Source: Clostridia bacterium (GTDB lineage: Bacteria; Bacillota; Clostridia; Oscillospirales; CAG-272). Taken from it: DNA of 6,252 nt. The stretch lies in the NCBI GenBank assembly GCA_017382555.1, contig JAFOAB010000154.1:1-6252 (forward strand), given 5' to 3'. Each line of letters starts with the position of its first letter. Position 1 is the stretch's first letter. The notes under the pieces are model-generated. The model made no database searches. It worked only from the letters and a program-made list of their open reading frames with translations, and was not told where the DNA came from. This document shows positions 1 to 6,121 of this stretch, one piece after another. The translations under genes and the position numbers were made by a program.

Positions 1-903
1 CCCACAAACAATCCCGAGTTCGGCGCTATCAGATTCGGTGACGGCATAACCTTTACCGTAGGTAGCGATTTGGTTCTTGACGACGTTATTATGTATCTTA
101 CCGGAGCATCCGCCAACATCGTTGTCTCCCCCGGTGCTACGCTTGTCATTAACGAATCCGTTATAACCACGTCCGCAAAGTCCTCATATGCGAACATATA
201 CGTTTCCAAGGGTGCAAAGGCGATGATCAACGGCGGTACCTACGAATCCATCAGCGGCGACGGCGTTTACACGATAGGCGATAAGGTAACCGTACTGAGC
301 GACAAGCCCGCAACTGCCGCAGGTATCCCGATCAAGACCTCCACGGCGGTATGCTTCCTTGATTACGCAAACGGTAAAAACGCAAACGACGGCGAAACTG
401 CCGCAACCGCGGTTAAGGAATACTCCTCCGGACTCTTCAAGCGCATTATGGGCGGCGGTACCGTGGTTGTAAGCGGTGGCTCCGTTATCGGCGGTGCCCC
501 CTACAATATGACACAGATGCTTATGCCCCTTACCTTCACCTCCAATTATGACGGAATTGATTATAAGTCGGCAGAAAGCTGCACCTACCGCTTCTCCCAG
601 AACACAACGTTTGTAATTTCAAGCGACGTAATTTATGACGATATAATTCTTCTCGAGAACGCGGGACAAACCACCATTAAGGTAACAAACGGTGCAACGC
701 TCACCGTAACCGACAAGGCTGTGCTTACCTCCACGCTTGATAGCGGAAAGCACTACACCGTAATTGTTGAAAAGGGCTGCTTTGCAATCCTTTCCGCAGA
801 AGCTCAAAAGGCCTTCAAGATCGAGGGCGAGGGCACGGTGCTTACCTATGTTGACGGCAAGAGCGAAATATTCACCCACTATCTCGGCAATAACTGGAAC
901 TAA
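1..903 (+). CDS. Secreted beta-helix-like repeat protein, C-terminal half (5' truncated by window)
   Basis: The frame is open from base 1, so the gene begins upstream and only its last 300 codons are seen; an internal TTG at 70 is not a credible start. The visible part aligns almost without gaps to residues 292-594 of the protein at 3829-5613, so the complete gene is probably of similar length (inference). It holds the end of one repeat unit (IVVSPGATLVINESVI, then YVSKGAKAMINGGTY) and a complete final unit starting near codon 118 (FLDYANGKNANDG), followed by GGGTVVVSGG and GATLTVTDKAVL. Short alternating beta strands with Gly/Asn turns suggest a parallel beta-helix. The protein ends in the same GEGTVLTYVDGKSEIFT block as its paralogue. 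No catalytic motif, sortase signal or dockerin is visible in this part. Function unknown; a surface or matrix protein working with the neighbouring glycosidase is an inference. Confidence 0.9.
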   Translation, partial: PTNNPEFGAIRFGDGITFTVGSDLVLDDVIMYLTGASANIVVSPGATLVINESVITTSAKSSYANIYVSKGAKAMINGGTYESISGDGVYTIGDKVTVLSDKPATAAGIPIKTSTAVCFLDYANGKNANDGETAATAVKEYSSGLFKRIMGGGTVVVSGGSVIGGAPYNMTQMLMPLTFTSNYDGIDYKSAESCTYRFSQNTTFVISSDVIYDDIILLENAGQTTIKVTNGATLTVTDKAVLTSTLDSGKHYTVIVEKGCFAILSAEAQKAFKIEGEGTVLTYVDGKSEIFTHYLGNNWN

Positions 904-916
904 GCAATAAAATAAC

Positions 917-1130
917 GGCGGGAGCAAGCCCCAACGCCGTTAAGTTAAGCCAACCGCAAGATCCTTCACTGCGGCATTTCCCCTTGTCATTCTCGAGCAA
1001 AGCGAAGAATCTAAGGGGAAATGCCTCCGTTCGAGGATGACGGCGGTTGGCCTTTTTCTTAACTTAATGGTATTGGAGCAAGACCCGCCCTACGGTGATT
1101 CCGTTGGGCGACTTGCTCCCGTTCTTTTTA
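917..1130. repeat. Nested palindromic repeat element, copy 1
   Basis: This non-coding element sits 13 bp after the stop codon of the first gene. Bases 917-1051 are identical to 5619-5753; the remainder matches with a few substitutions and indels. Its arms are nested: CCGTTAAGTTAAG (937-949) with CTTAACTTAATGG (1058-1070), CCAACCGC (950-957) with GCGGTTGG (1043-1050), and GCATTTCCCCTT (974-985) with AAGGGGAAATGC (1013-1024). The centre (986-1012) contains GTCATTCTCGAGC and GCGAAGAATCT, which resembles an abundant intergenic repeat motif of many bacterial genomes (recalled, not checked). The element has no ORF and looks like a MITE- or REP-like interspersed repeat that also supplies the transcription terminator. 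Confidence 0.88.
1075..1130 (+). terminator. Rho-independent terminator at the end of repeat copy 1
   Basis: GGAGCAAG (1075-1082) pairs with CTTGCTCC (1112-1119), CGCCC (1086-1090) with GGGCG (1106-1110), and ACGG (1092-1095) with CCGT (1101-1104) around the loop TGATT. One T-T mismatch and a small interior loop interrupt the stem. A T-rich run (1125-1129) follows. It would end transcription from the first gene and insulate the promoter near 1181. Confidence 0.75.
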
Positions 1131-1180
1131 TGTTGCTATATCCCACAATTACACGATGCTCTTTTTGTATGTTGTGCGAA

Positions 1181-1210
1181 TTGCCGTAGCTTATCATTTC
1201 AAGCTATAAT
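1181..1210 (+). promoter_or_regulatory. Sigma-A-type promoter of the GH43/beta-helix operon
   Basis: A perfect -10 box TATAAT lies at 1205-1210, with a weaker -35 box TTGCCG at 1181-1186 and an 18-nt spacer. Transcription would start near 1217, leaving a leader of about 20 nt before the ATG at 1238. No clear operator palindrome is visible around it, and the leader is too short for a riboswitch. Confidence 0.6.
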
Positions 1211-1227
1211 ATAGTTAATACAAATTT

Positions 1228-1232
1228 GGAGG
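1228..1232 (+). promoter_or_regulatory. Ribosome binding site that fixes the GH43 start
   Basis: GGAGG lies 5 nt before ATG 1238. The in-frame TTG at 1226 overlaps this Shine-Dalgarno sequence and would add four residues (MEAA) ahead of an otherwise standard lipoprotein signal, so ATG 1238 is preferred. Confidence 0.85.
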
Positions 1233-1237
1233 CAGCA

Positions 1238-3829
1238 ATGAAACGATTTACGGCTATAATATTAGCTTTTATTTGCCTATCTGCGGCGGGATGCGGAAGC
1301 GCTCCCGTACCGCCGGTTACCGATGAGCCGAGCGAGACCGCAGAGGCGATGACCACAGTCAACGAGCCGGTCACCACGTCCCCCGTGACTACGGAGGCAC
1401 CTCCGGAAACCACGGCACCTATTACCGAGGCACCTGTCACCACAGCTCCCGTCACCGAGGCTACAACAGCCGTAACGACCGAGCCGGCACCGGTGACAAC
1501 GGCGCCCACTCCCGAAACCACGGTACCCGCGACCGCAGAGATCGTGCCGGAAACCACCGAGCCAACACCCGCGGTTACCGAGCCCCCAACGGAAATCGAA
1601 GCGCCCGCCATTGATCTTAACAATGACGTTGTGGTATATGAAAACGATTTTTCAAGCGCCGATCTTTCGGGTCTTACCGTAAAAGGCAATATGACAGTAC
1701 AAAACGGTGCGCTGAAGGCAATCGGCTCAAGCGCAGGATATGCCTACGTTACCTACACCCTTCCGGCCGAATATCACGGTATGGATTATGTTGTTGAGGC
1801 AGATCTTATCGGACATACCGGCGAGGGCGGTCTGCTTATTGGTGCAACAAGCAGCAAGCTCACCTCCGCTCCCTCCTTCTTCTCCGGATATTTTTGCACC
1901 ACCTCCACAAACGGAAAAACCTCCTATATTGCATATTTTAACACAGCGGGAGCGACGGACAGCTTTGCGCCCGGAACGATAACTCTGCCCGCGGGAGATC
2001 TGCATCTCTCCGCAACGGTATACAACGGCGCCGTCACCTTCCGCGTTTTGTCGCTTGACCAAAAAACGCTTTACCACGAATTCCGCTACGAGCCGGGTGA
2101 CCACGAATCCGATATATACAACACGTTCACAAACACGCTCGGAATCTGCCAAAGCTATCTTGACGGCGGAAGGCTGGATAATTTCAAGGTGACCGTTCTT
2201 GTGGATGACGTTATTCCCGCGCTTGACGGTAACGTATCCGTCAACGGTACGGAATTCAGCTCCGCAGGTCTTACGGTTAAGGACGGAGTGATCAGCGGAA
2301 GCGGCGCAATGCTTTCAAGCGATGCGCTTCACGGCAGCTACAAGCTGAAGATCTCCATAGCAAGCAAGGGCATCTCCCGCGTATATTTCGGTATGCAGGA
2401 TAAAAACAACGGCTACGCCGTGGAGCTTGACGAAAATGAGCAGGAGGTGACGCTGTATAAGATAGAAAACGGCATCTTCTCCGTGCTTAACAAGCGCGCT
2501 AATATAATCCGCGAGGGCTTTTGCGATATTACGATAGACGTACACGGCGGTATTGCCACCGTGTATTACGATAACTATTTTGAGGGCGATGCCGCGCTTC
2601 CGAAGTTTGAATTTCACCTTGACGGTCTTGACGGCAAATTCGGAATTTGGCTTGATGGCGGAAAGGCACAAATACTCTCCGTAGGCGAGAGCACAACCAC
2701 GCTTCCGCTCGAAACCTATCTTAACCCCGTAAACCCCGGTGCAGACCCCGATATGCTGTTCTATGAGGGTACGTACTACCTTTACGTTTACGCGGGCAAT
2801 GACGGCAGTAGCATTTTTACCGTATACACCTCCCCCGATCTTGTGCATTTCACGAAGAGAAACAACGTATTCACGTGGGATCCCGTCACCTACAGCAACG
2901 TCAACGGCAACACCGCATGGTCGCCAAACGTCTTCTATAATGAAAGCGACGGGCTGTTCTACCTCTTCTTCGCCGCCGAGCAGATAGGCGCAGACACCTC
3001 AAGACGTGTGTACTATGCATCCTCCGACTCACCGTACGGTCCGTTTAAGCACGATGGCCCCCTTGTCCCCATAAACCCCAACGTTACGGAAATAGACGGT
3101 CACCCCTTTGTCGGATATGACGGAAAGACTTATATGTCCTTCTCCCGTTACGATATGGGAGGAACGATCTGGCTTGAGGAGGTTATAATCAAGGATGGCG
3201 TTGTAACCGCAAAGCCCGAGACGGCAACAAGAGTAGTCATCCCCGACAGAGAATGGGATAATGACGGTGCAATGCGCCTTGTTGAGGGTGGCTTTGTTTG
3301 GAAGCACAACGGCTACTACTACATCATCTACGCAACGGGCTCCTACTCACGCCATTACGGTGAGGCGGTTGCGATCTCCAAAAATCCGCTCGGCCCGTAC
3401 GAGAAGATAGAATACAATCCCATACTTAATTGGAACTACGCGGTAGACGGCCCGGGTGATGCACTTATAATCCCCTCCCCCGACGGTGAGGAGCTTTACC
3501 TTGTTTACCACCGCCACTACGAGGTCGGCAATATGGGTCTGCGCCAGACCTGCGTCGACCTGATAGAATTCGTCCCCGATCCAGACGGAGGTCCCGACAT
3601 ACTTGTTGTGCGAGGTCCCTCCACCACACCGCAGAAGCTCCCCTCCAATAAATACAGATATGACGTAAACCGCGACGGCAAGGTTACGGTGGAGGATGCA
3701 CTTCTCGTTCAGGAGAAGGTAAACGGCGACGTATACAGCGGATATTATGACGTTGATGCAAACGGCTCACTCAGCATTTGCGACGTAGCCGCAATACTTG
3801 AAAAGATCAAGGAAGGAGGAGAAAACTGA
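1238..3829 (+). CDS. GH43-family glycoside hydrolase lipoprotein with C-terminal dockerin
   Basis: The 863-residue protein starts with a lipoprotein signal (MKRF, hydrophobic core, lipobox SAAG|C with Cys19). Residues 20-124 form a linker of Thr/Pro/Glu/Ala repeats (TTAPVTEA-like) that spans the cell wall. Two beta-sandwich-like domains follow (about 132-325 and 331-486), resembling concanavalin A/LamG-type folds. Residues 490-790 resemble the GH43 five-bladed propeller: the likely catalytic base is Asp503 (NPGADPDM), the pKa modulator Asp620 (EIDGHPF) and the acid Glu683 (LVEGGF). The family cleaves arabinofuranosyl or xylosyl linkages of plant polysaccharides; the exact substrate cannot be read here. 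Residues 806-859 are a dockerin with two 12-residue calcium loops (Asp809/Asn811/Asp813/Asp820 and Asp838/Asp840/Asn842/Asp849). Having both a lipid anchor and a dockerin is unusual. Its stop overlaps the next gene's start, indicating one operon. Confidence 0.92.
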   Translation: MKRFTAIILAFICLSAAGCGSAPVPPVTDEPSETAEAMTTVNEPVTTSPVTTEAPPETTAPITEAPVTTAPVTEATTAVTTEPAPVTTAPTPETTVPATAEIVPETTEPTPAVTEPPTEIEAPAIDLNNDVVVYENDFSSADLSGLTVKGNMTVQNGALKAIGSSAGYAYVTYTLPAEYHGMDYVVEADLIGHTGEGGLLIGATSSKLTSAPSFFSGYFCTTSTNGKTSYIAYFNTAGATDSFAPGTITLPAGDLHLSATVYNGAVTFRVLSLDQKTLYHEFRYEPGDHESDIYNTFTNTLGICQSYLDGGRLDNFKVTVLVDDVIPALDGNVSVNGTEFSSAGLTVKDGVISGSGAMLSSDALHGSYKLKISIASKGISRVYFGMQDKNNGYAVELDENEQEVTLYKIENGIFSVLNKRANIIREGFCDITIDVHGGIATVYYDNYFEGDAALPKFEFHLDGLDGKFGIWLDGGKAQILSVGESTTTLPLETYLNPVNPGADPDMLFYEGTYYLYVYAGNDGSSIFTVYTSPDLVHFTKRNNVFTWDPVTYSNVNGNTAWSPNVFYNESDGLFYLFFAAEQIGADTSRRVYYASSDSPYGPFKHDGPLVPINPNVTEIDGHPFVGYDGKTYMSFSRYDMGGTIWLEEVIIKDGVVTAKPETATRVVIPDREWDNDGAMRLVEGGFVWKHNGYYYIIYATGSYSRHYGEAVAISKNPLGPYEKIEYNPILNWNYAVDGPGDALIIPSPDGEELYLVYHRHYEVGNMGLRQTCVDLIEFVPDPDGGPDILVVRGPSTTPQKLPSNKYRYDVNRDGKVTVEDALLVQEKVNGDVYSGYYDVDANGSLSICDVAAILEKIKEGGEN

Positions 3830-3831
3830 TG
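3811..3831 (+). promoter_or_regulatory. Shine-Dalgarno and TGATG translational coupling junction
   Basis: GGAAGGAGG (3811-3819) lies inside the last codons of the GH43 gene. The stop TGA (3827-3829) shares its final A with the next ATG (3829-3831). This arrangement usually couples translation of the two genes and suggests the proteins are needed together. Confidence 0.85.
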
Positions 3832-5613
3832 AAAAAAGCATTATGCCTTGTACTTGTCGCTTTAATGGCGCTCTCCTCCGTTTATATTCCCGTTTTTGCA
3901 AACGATAACGTAGGCTACGTTTCCTACAACAAGGGCAACGACTCAAACGACGGTCTCAGCGATTCCACTCCAAAAAAATCGATCGGCGCTGCCTACGGCA
4001 ATGGTGTGTTCGGTATAGTAAGCAACGGCGGAACGGTAGTGGTATGCGAAAAGATGTACTTTGGTGTCAGCTACACATGGAAAGCATCTGCCCCCACAAC
4101 TATCACGGCGGTATATAACGGCAAAAGCTACATAAACACCTCGCCCGCCTCCAACCCCGCAAGCGGTGTTGTAAAGATCAAAAGTGGCTGTACGCTTACC
4201 GTTGCAAGCGATCTTACCTTTGATAACATCATCTTGCATTCCGAAAGCTTTAACGAGACGATAGTAGTTAAAAGCGGAGCAACCCTGACGGTGACAGACA
4301 CCGTCATAACCACCACGAACTCCAATAACACGCACTTCAAAATAATTGTTGAAAAGGGCGGCAAGGCAATAATCAACGGCGGTACCTTCGCCTCAATTAC
4401 GGGTGATGGCACCATAGTCCTCGGTGGAAGCGCGACGGTTGCGGGAGGCGCTGATGCAAACGGCGCCGTCGGCTACATCTCCTACAACAAGGGCAGTAAC
4501 AGCAACAGCGGAACAAGCGACACCGCTCCCAAGGCAAGCCTCGGTCAAATGGACGGAATCGGTGTTGTGGGAATCGTAAGTCAGGGCGGTACTGTCGTTG
4601 TGTGCGAAAAAATGTACGTCGGAAGCAGCTTTGCATGGTGCGCGGCAGGCCCCGTTACCATTACCGCAAGCTACGGCGGCAAGGACTACAAGAACACCTC
4701 CCCCGCATCCAACCCCGCAAGCGGTGTTATAAAATTCAGGCCCGGCTCGACGTTTACGGTAGGAAGCAGTATAACACTTGATGACGTCATACTGTTTCAG
4801 GAATACGAGCAATGCAACATCGTTGTTTCACCCGGTGCAACGTTTACGGTAAACGAATCCGTAATTACGATGTCGAACCGCGAATGGTATATGAACGTAT
4901 ACGTTTCCAAGGGTGCGACAGCAATCATAAACGGCGGTACGTTCTCCTCTGTCAGCGGAGAGGGTACGATCAAGATAGGACCAAAGGCAAAAGTGCTGCA
5001 GGATAAGCCGAGCACGGAGACGGAAATCGAATACAGCTCCGTTGCCACGGCGTATTACGTTAATTTAAGTGCGGGAAACAACAAAAACAGCGGCAAGAGC
5101 GCGGATAAGGCAATAAAGGATTACACCGAGGGGCTTTTCAAAAGGATGCTGATAGGCGGCACCGCAGTTATATGCGGATCATCGCGCATCGGTGGCTTGG
5201 GCGCCAATAAGGAGTTTACCTTTGCCCTGCCGATGCCCGTAACCTTCACCTCGGTTTATGACGGAGTGGACTACAAAAACGCGGATAATTGCGCGCTCTC
5301 TTTTACGCAGGGTACGACCTTTATCGTCTCCACGGACGTGGTGTTTGATGATATAATCCTGTTATCTGACACAACGGCAAACACGATACTTGTAAAAAAG
5401 GGTGCCGCGCTAACGGTAACCGACAAGGCAATACTGAATTCCAAAACGGAGGACGGCACGCATTACAGCATAATTGCGGAGGAGGGCTCCGTGGTCATCC
5501 TATCCGCGCTCGCACGTGAGACGTTTAAGGTAAGCGGAGAAGGCACGGTGCTTACCTACGTTGACGGCAAGAGCGAAATATTCACCTATTACCTCGGCGA
5601 AAATTGGAACTAA
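3829..5613 (+). CDS. Secreted protein of three tandem beta-helix-like units
   Basis: The 594-residue product has a Sec signal peptide (MKKALCLVLVALMAL..., likely cut after VFA at residue 24). It is otherwise made of three homologous units starting near residues 29, 215 and 409; units 1 and 2 align without gaps at a period of 186 residues. Each unit opens with a YVSYNKGNDSNDG-type segment, the motif that commonly begins right-handed beta-helix proteins (DUF1565/pectate-lyase-like), here repeated three times in one chain. Each continues with GGTVVV(C)EKMY, a GATLTVTD-type strand pair and, in units 1 and 2, an AIINGGTF strand; unit 3 has diverged in this last part and ends in the GEGTVLTYVDGKSEIFT block. 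No lyase catalytic Asp/Arg pattern, LPXTG, dockerin or transmembrane tail was found. It is co-translated with the GH43 enzyme and paralogous to the gene at 1-903. A binding, scaffolding or adhesion role is inferred; the function is unknown. Confidence 0.9.
   Translation: MKKALCLVLVALMALSSVYIPVFANDNVGYVSYNKGNDSNDGLSDSTPKKSIGAAYGNGVFGIVSNGGTVVVCEKMYFGVSYTWKASAPTTITAVYNGKSYINTSPASNPASGVVKIKSGCTLTVASDLTFDNIILHSESFNETIVVKSGATLTVTDTVITTTNSNNTHFKIIVEKGGKAIINGGTFASITGDGTIVLGGSATVAGGADANGAVGYISYNKGSNSNSGTSDTAPKASLGQMDGIGVVGIVSQGGTVVVCEKMYVGSSFAWCAAGPVTITASYGGKDYKNTSPASNPASGVIKFRPGSTFTVGSSITLDDVILFQEYEQCNIVVSPGATFTVNESVITMSNREWYMNVYVSKGATAIINGGTFSSVSGEGTIKIGPKAKVLQDKPSTETEIEYSSVATAYYVNLSAGNNKNSGKSADKAIKDYTEGLFKRMLIGGTAVICGSSRIGGLGANKEFTFALPMPVTFTSVYDGVDYKNADNCALSFTQGTTFIVSTDVVFDDIILLSDTTANTILVKKGAALTVTDKAILNSKTEDGTHYSIIAEEGSVVILSALARETFKVSGEGTVLTYVDGKSEIFTYYLGENWN
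4135..4734 (+). repeat. Internal tandem repeat within the beta-helix gene
   Basis: The segment encoding NTSPASNPASGV recurs at a distance of 558 bp (from 4135 and from 4693), exactly 186 codons, with near-identical DNA (AACCCCGCAAGCGGTGTT in both). This marks an in-frame unit duplication, and the stretch is far better conserved than most of the surrounding unit. Confidence 0.8.
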
Positions 5614-5834
5614 AAAAAGGCGGGAGCAAGCCCCAACGCCGTTAAGTTAAGCCAACCGCAAGATCCTTCACTGCGGCATTTCCCCTTGTCATTCTCGAGC
5701 AAAGCGAAGAATCTAAGGGGAAATGCCTCCGTTCGAGGATGACGGCGGTTGGCATTTTCTTAACTTAACGGTATTGGAGCAAGCCCCTGCCCTACGGTGA
5801 TTCCGTTGGGCGACTTGCTACCGCCGCTTTTTTT
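5612..5834. repeat. Nested palindromic repeat element, copy 2
   Basis: This is the second copy of the element at 917-1130, beginning directly at the stop codon of the second beta-helix gene; bases 5619-5753 are identical to 917-1051. Here the CCGTTAAGTTAAG and CTTAACTTAACGG arms pair perfectly, while copy 1 has a G-T wobble. An A run (5612-5618) precedes the outer stem and a T run (5828-5834) follows it, so it can act as a terminator for both strands, between the + strand operon and the - strand peptide gene that converge on it. Confidence 0.88.
5776..5834 (+). terminator. Terminator hairpin at the end of repeat copy 2
   Basis: AGCAAG (5778-5783) pairs with CTTGCT (5814-5819), with inner pairing of the GCCCTACGG and CCGTTGGGC strands around a TGATT loop, then GC-rich sequence and seven T (5828-5834). 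It ends the GH43/beta-helix operon. On the opposite strand the element finishes with seven T (complement of 5612-5618), which would stop transcripts of the small peptide gene. Confidence 0.72.
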
Positions 5835-5839
5835 ATAAG

Positions 5840-5950
5840 TTATCTATTTTTCGCAAGATATCTCTTGCCCCAAGCCTCTACCGCCCCGAAAAGAGCGATA
5901 AGAGCACCGGAGGTTAAAAGCGTAACCGCTACGTGCATAAGGTTTTCCAT
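5840..5950 (-). CDS. 36-residue single-span membrane peptide
   Basis: Below the usual ORF length cut-off, but supported by three signals: an AAGGAGA-type ribosome binding site (complement of 5956-5963) six bases before the ATG, a near-consensus promoter upstream, and a terminator directly downstream. The peptide starts MENLMHVAVTLL, has one hydrophobic helix at about residues 4-24 (TSGALIALFGAV inside it), then Trp27 and a basic tail (Lys29, Arg30, Lys34, Arg36), suggesting a cytoplasmic C-terminus. It has no cysteines. I do not recognise the family. Candidates are a small regulatory subunit of a membrane transporter or a toxin-like hydrophobic peptide; the operator array upstream argues for regulated expression. 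Function unknown. Confidence 0.65.
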   Translation of the reverse strand: MENLMHVAVTLLTSGALIALFGAVEAWGKRYLAKNR

Positions 5951-5980
5951 AGTTCTCTCCTTTTCGGTATTTGTTTTTCG

Positions 5981-5996
5981 GTTAGCCTTTGCTAAC
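5981..5996. promoter_or_regulatory. GTTAGC-type palindrome, box 1 (leader)
   Basis: GTTAGCCTTTGCTAAC is a palindrome with 6-bp arms. It lies in the leader of the small peptide gene, about 30 bp upstream of its start codon, and differs at only two central positions from the box at 6029-6044. It may be a repressor operator or, in RNA, a short hairpin. Confidence 0.55.
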
Positions 5997-6013
5997 TCAT
6001 TTGTTTAAGTCAA

Positions 6014-6040
6014 GCAGATGCTAAACGGGTTAGCATCTGC
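6014..6040. repeat. Perfect 11-bp inverted repeat in the leader
   Basis: GCAGATGCTAA (6014-6024) and TTAGCATCTGC (6030-6040) are perfect complements separated by ACGGG. The right arm is also part of box 2, so the left arm is a third, degenerate copy of the same operator motif. In the peptide mRNA the repeat would form a strong hairpin at the very 5' end. Confidence 0.8.
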
Positions 6041-6044
6041 TAAC
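6029..6044. promoter_or_regulatory. GTTAGC-type palindrome, box 2, at the transcription start
   Basis: GTTAGCATCTGCTAAC has 7-bp arms around a 2-bp centre. It lies directly beyond the -10 box of the minus-strand promoter, covering the expected start site near 6045, where a bound repressor would block transcription. The GTTAG/CTAAC arms recall operators of DtxR-family metal-dependent repressors, but the match is from memory and incomplete. Confidence 0.6.
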
Positions 6045-6051
6045 TACATAC

Positions 6052-6100
6052 AGTATACGCCAAGTTTTTTGATTTGTCAACGGTTTTTTAAATATTTTTT
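6052..6100 (-). promoter_or_regulatory. Strong sigma-A promoter of the small peptide gene
   Basis: Read on the minus strand, TTGACA (6080-6075) is a perfect -35 box, followed by a 17-nt spacer and TATACT (6057-6052), one base from the -10 consensus. An A/T-only tract (6084-6100) just upstream could act as an UP element. The start near 6045 gives a leader of about 95 nt that contains all three palindrome copies. Confidence 0.82.
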
Positions 6101-6121
6101 GAGCTTGCAGTTGAACCTACA

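Noticed and set aside
70..72. TTG as the start of the first beta-helix gene.
   Set aside because: The frame is open and homologous to the paralogue all the way to base 1, with no signal peptide at this point.
917..1130. The palindromic element as a CRISPR repeat or riboswitch.
   Set aside because: It is not tandemly arrayed with spacers, and it lies after genes rather than in a leader; the conserved part is palindromic throughout.
1226..1237. TTG as the start codon of the GH43 gene.
   Set aside because: It overlaps the GGAGG ribosome binding site and adds residues before a normal lipoprotein signal; ATG 1238 is well placed.
1204..1689. Long minus-strand open frame of Val/Gly/Ala/Ser repeats opposite the GH43 linker.
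   Set aside because: It is the mirror of the low-complexity Thr/Pro/Glu codons, has no plausible start region, and overlaps the real promoter and gene.
3943..4812. Several minus-strand open frames opposite the beta-helix gene.
   Set aside because: They are Cys/Val/Arg-rich shadows of repetitive coding sequence on the plus strand, overlap each other in different frames and lack ribosome binding sites.
3829..5613. Pectate lyase activity for the beta-helix protein.
   Set aside because: The fold-like repeats are present, but I could not find the calcium-binding Asp cluster and catalytic Arg/Lys arrangement of known lyase families.
6014..6040. The 11-bp inverted repeat as a Rho-independent terminator.
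   Set aside because: No T run follows on either strand, and it lies immediately downstream of a strong promoter, which suits an operator or leader hairpin better.
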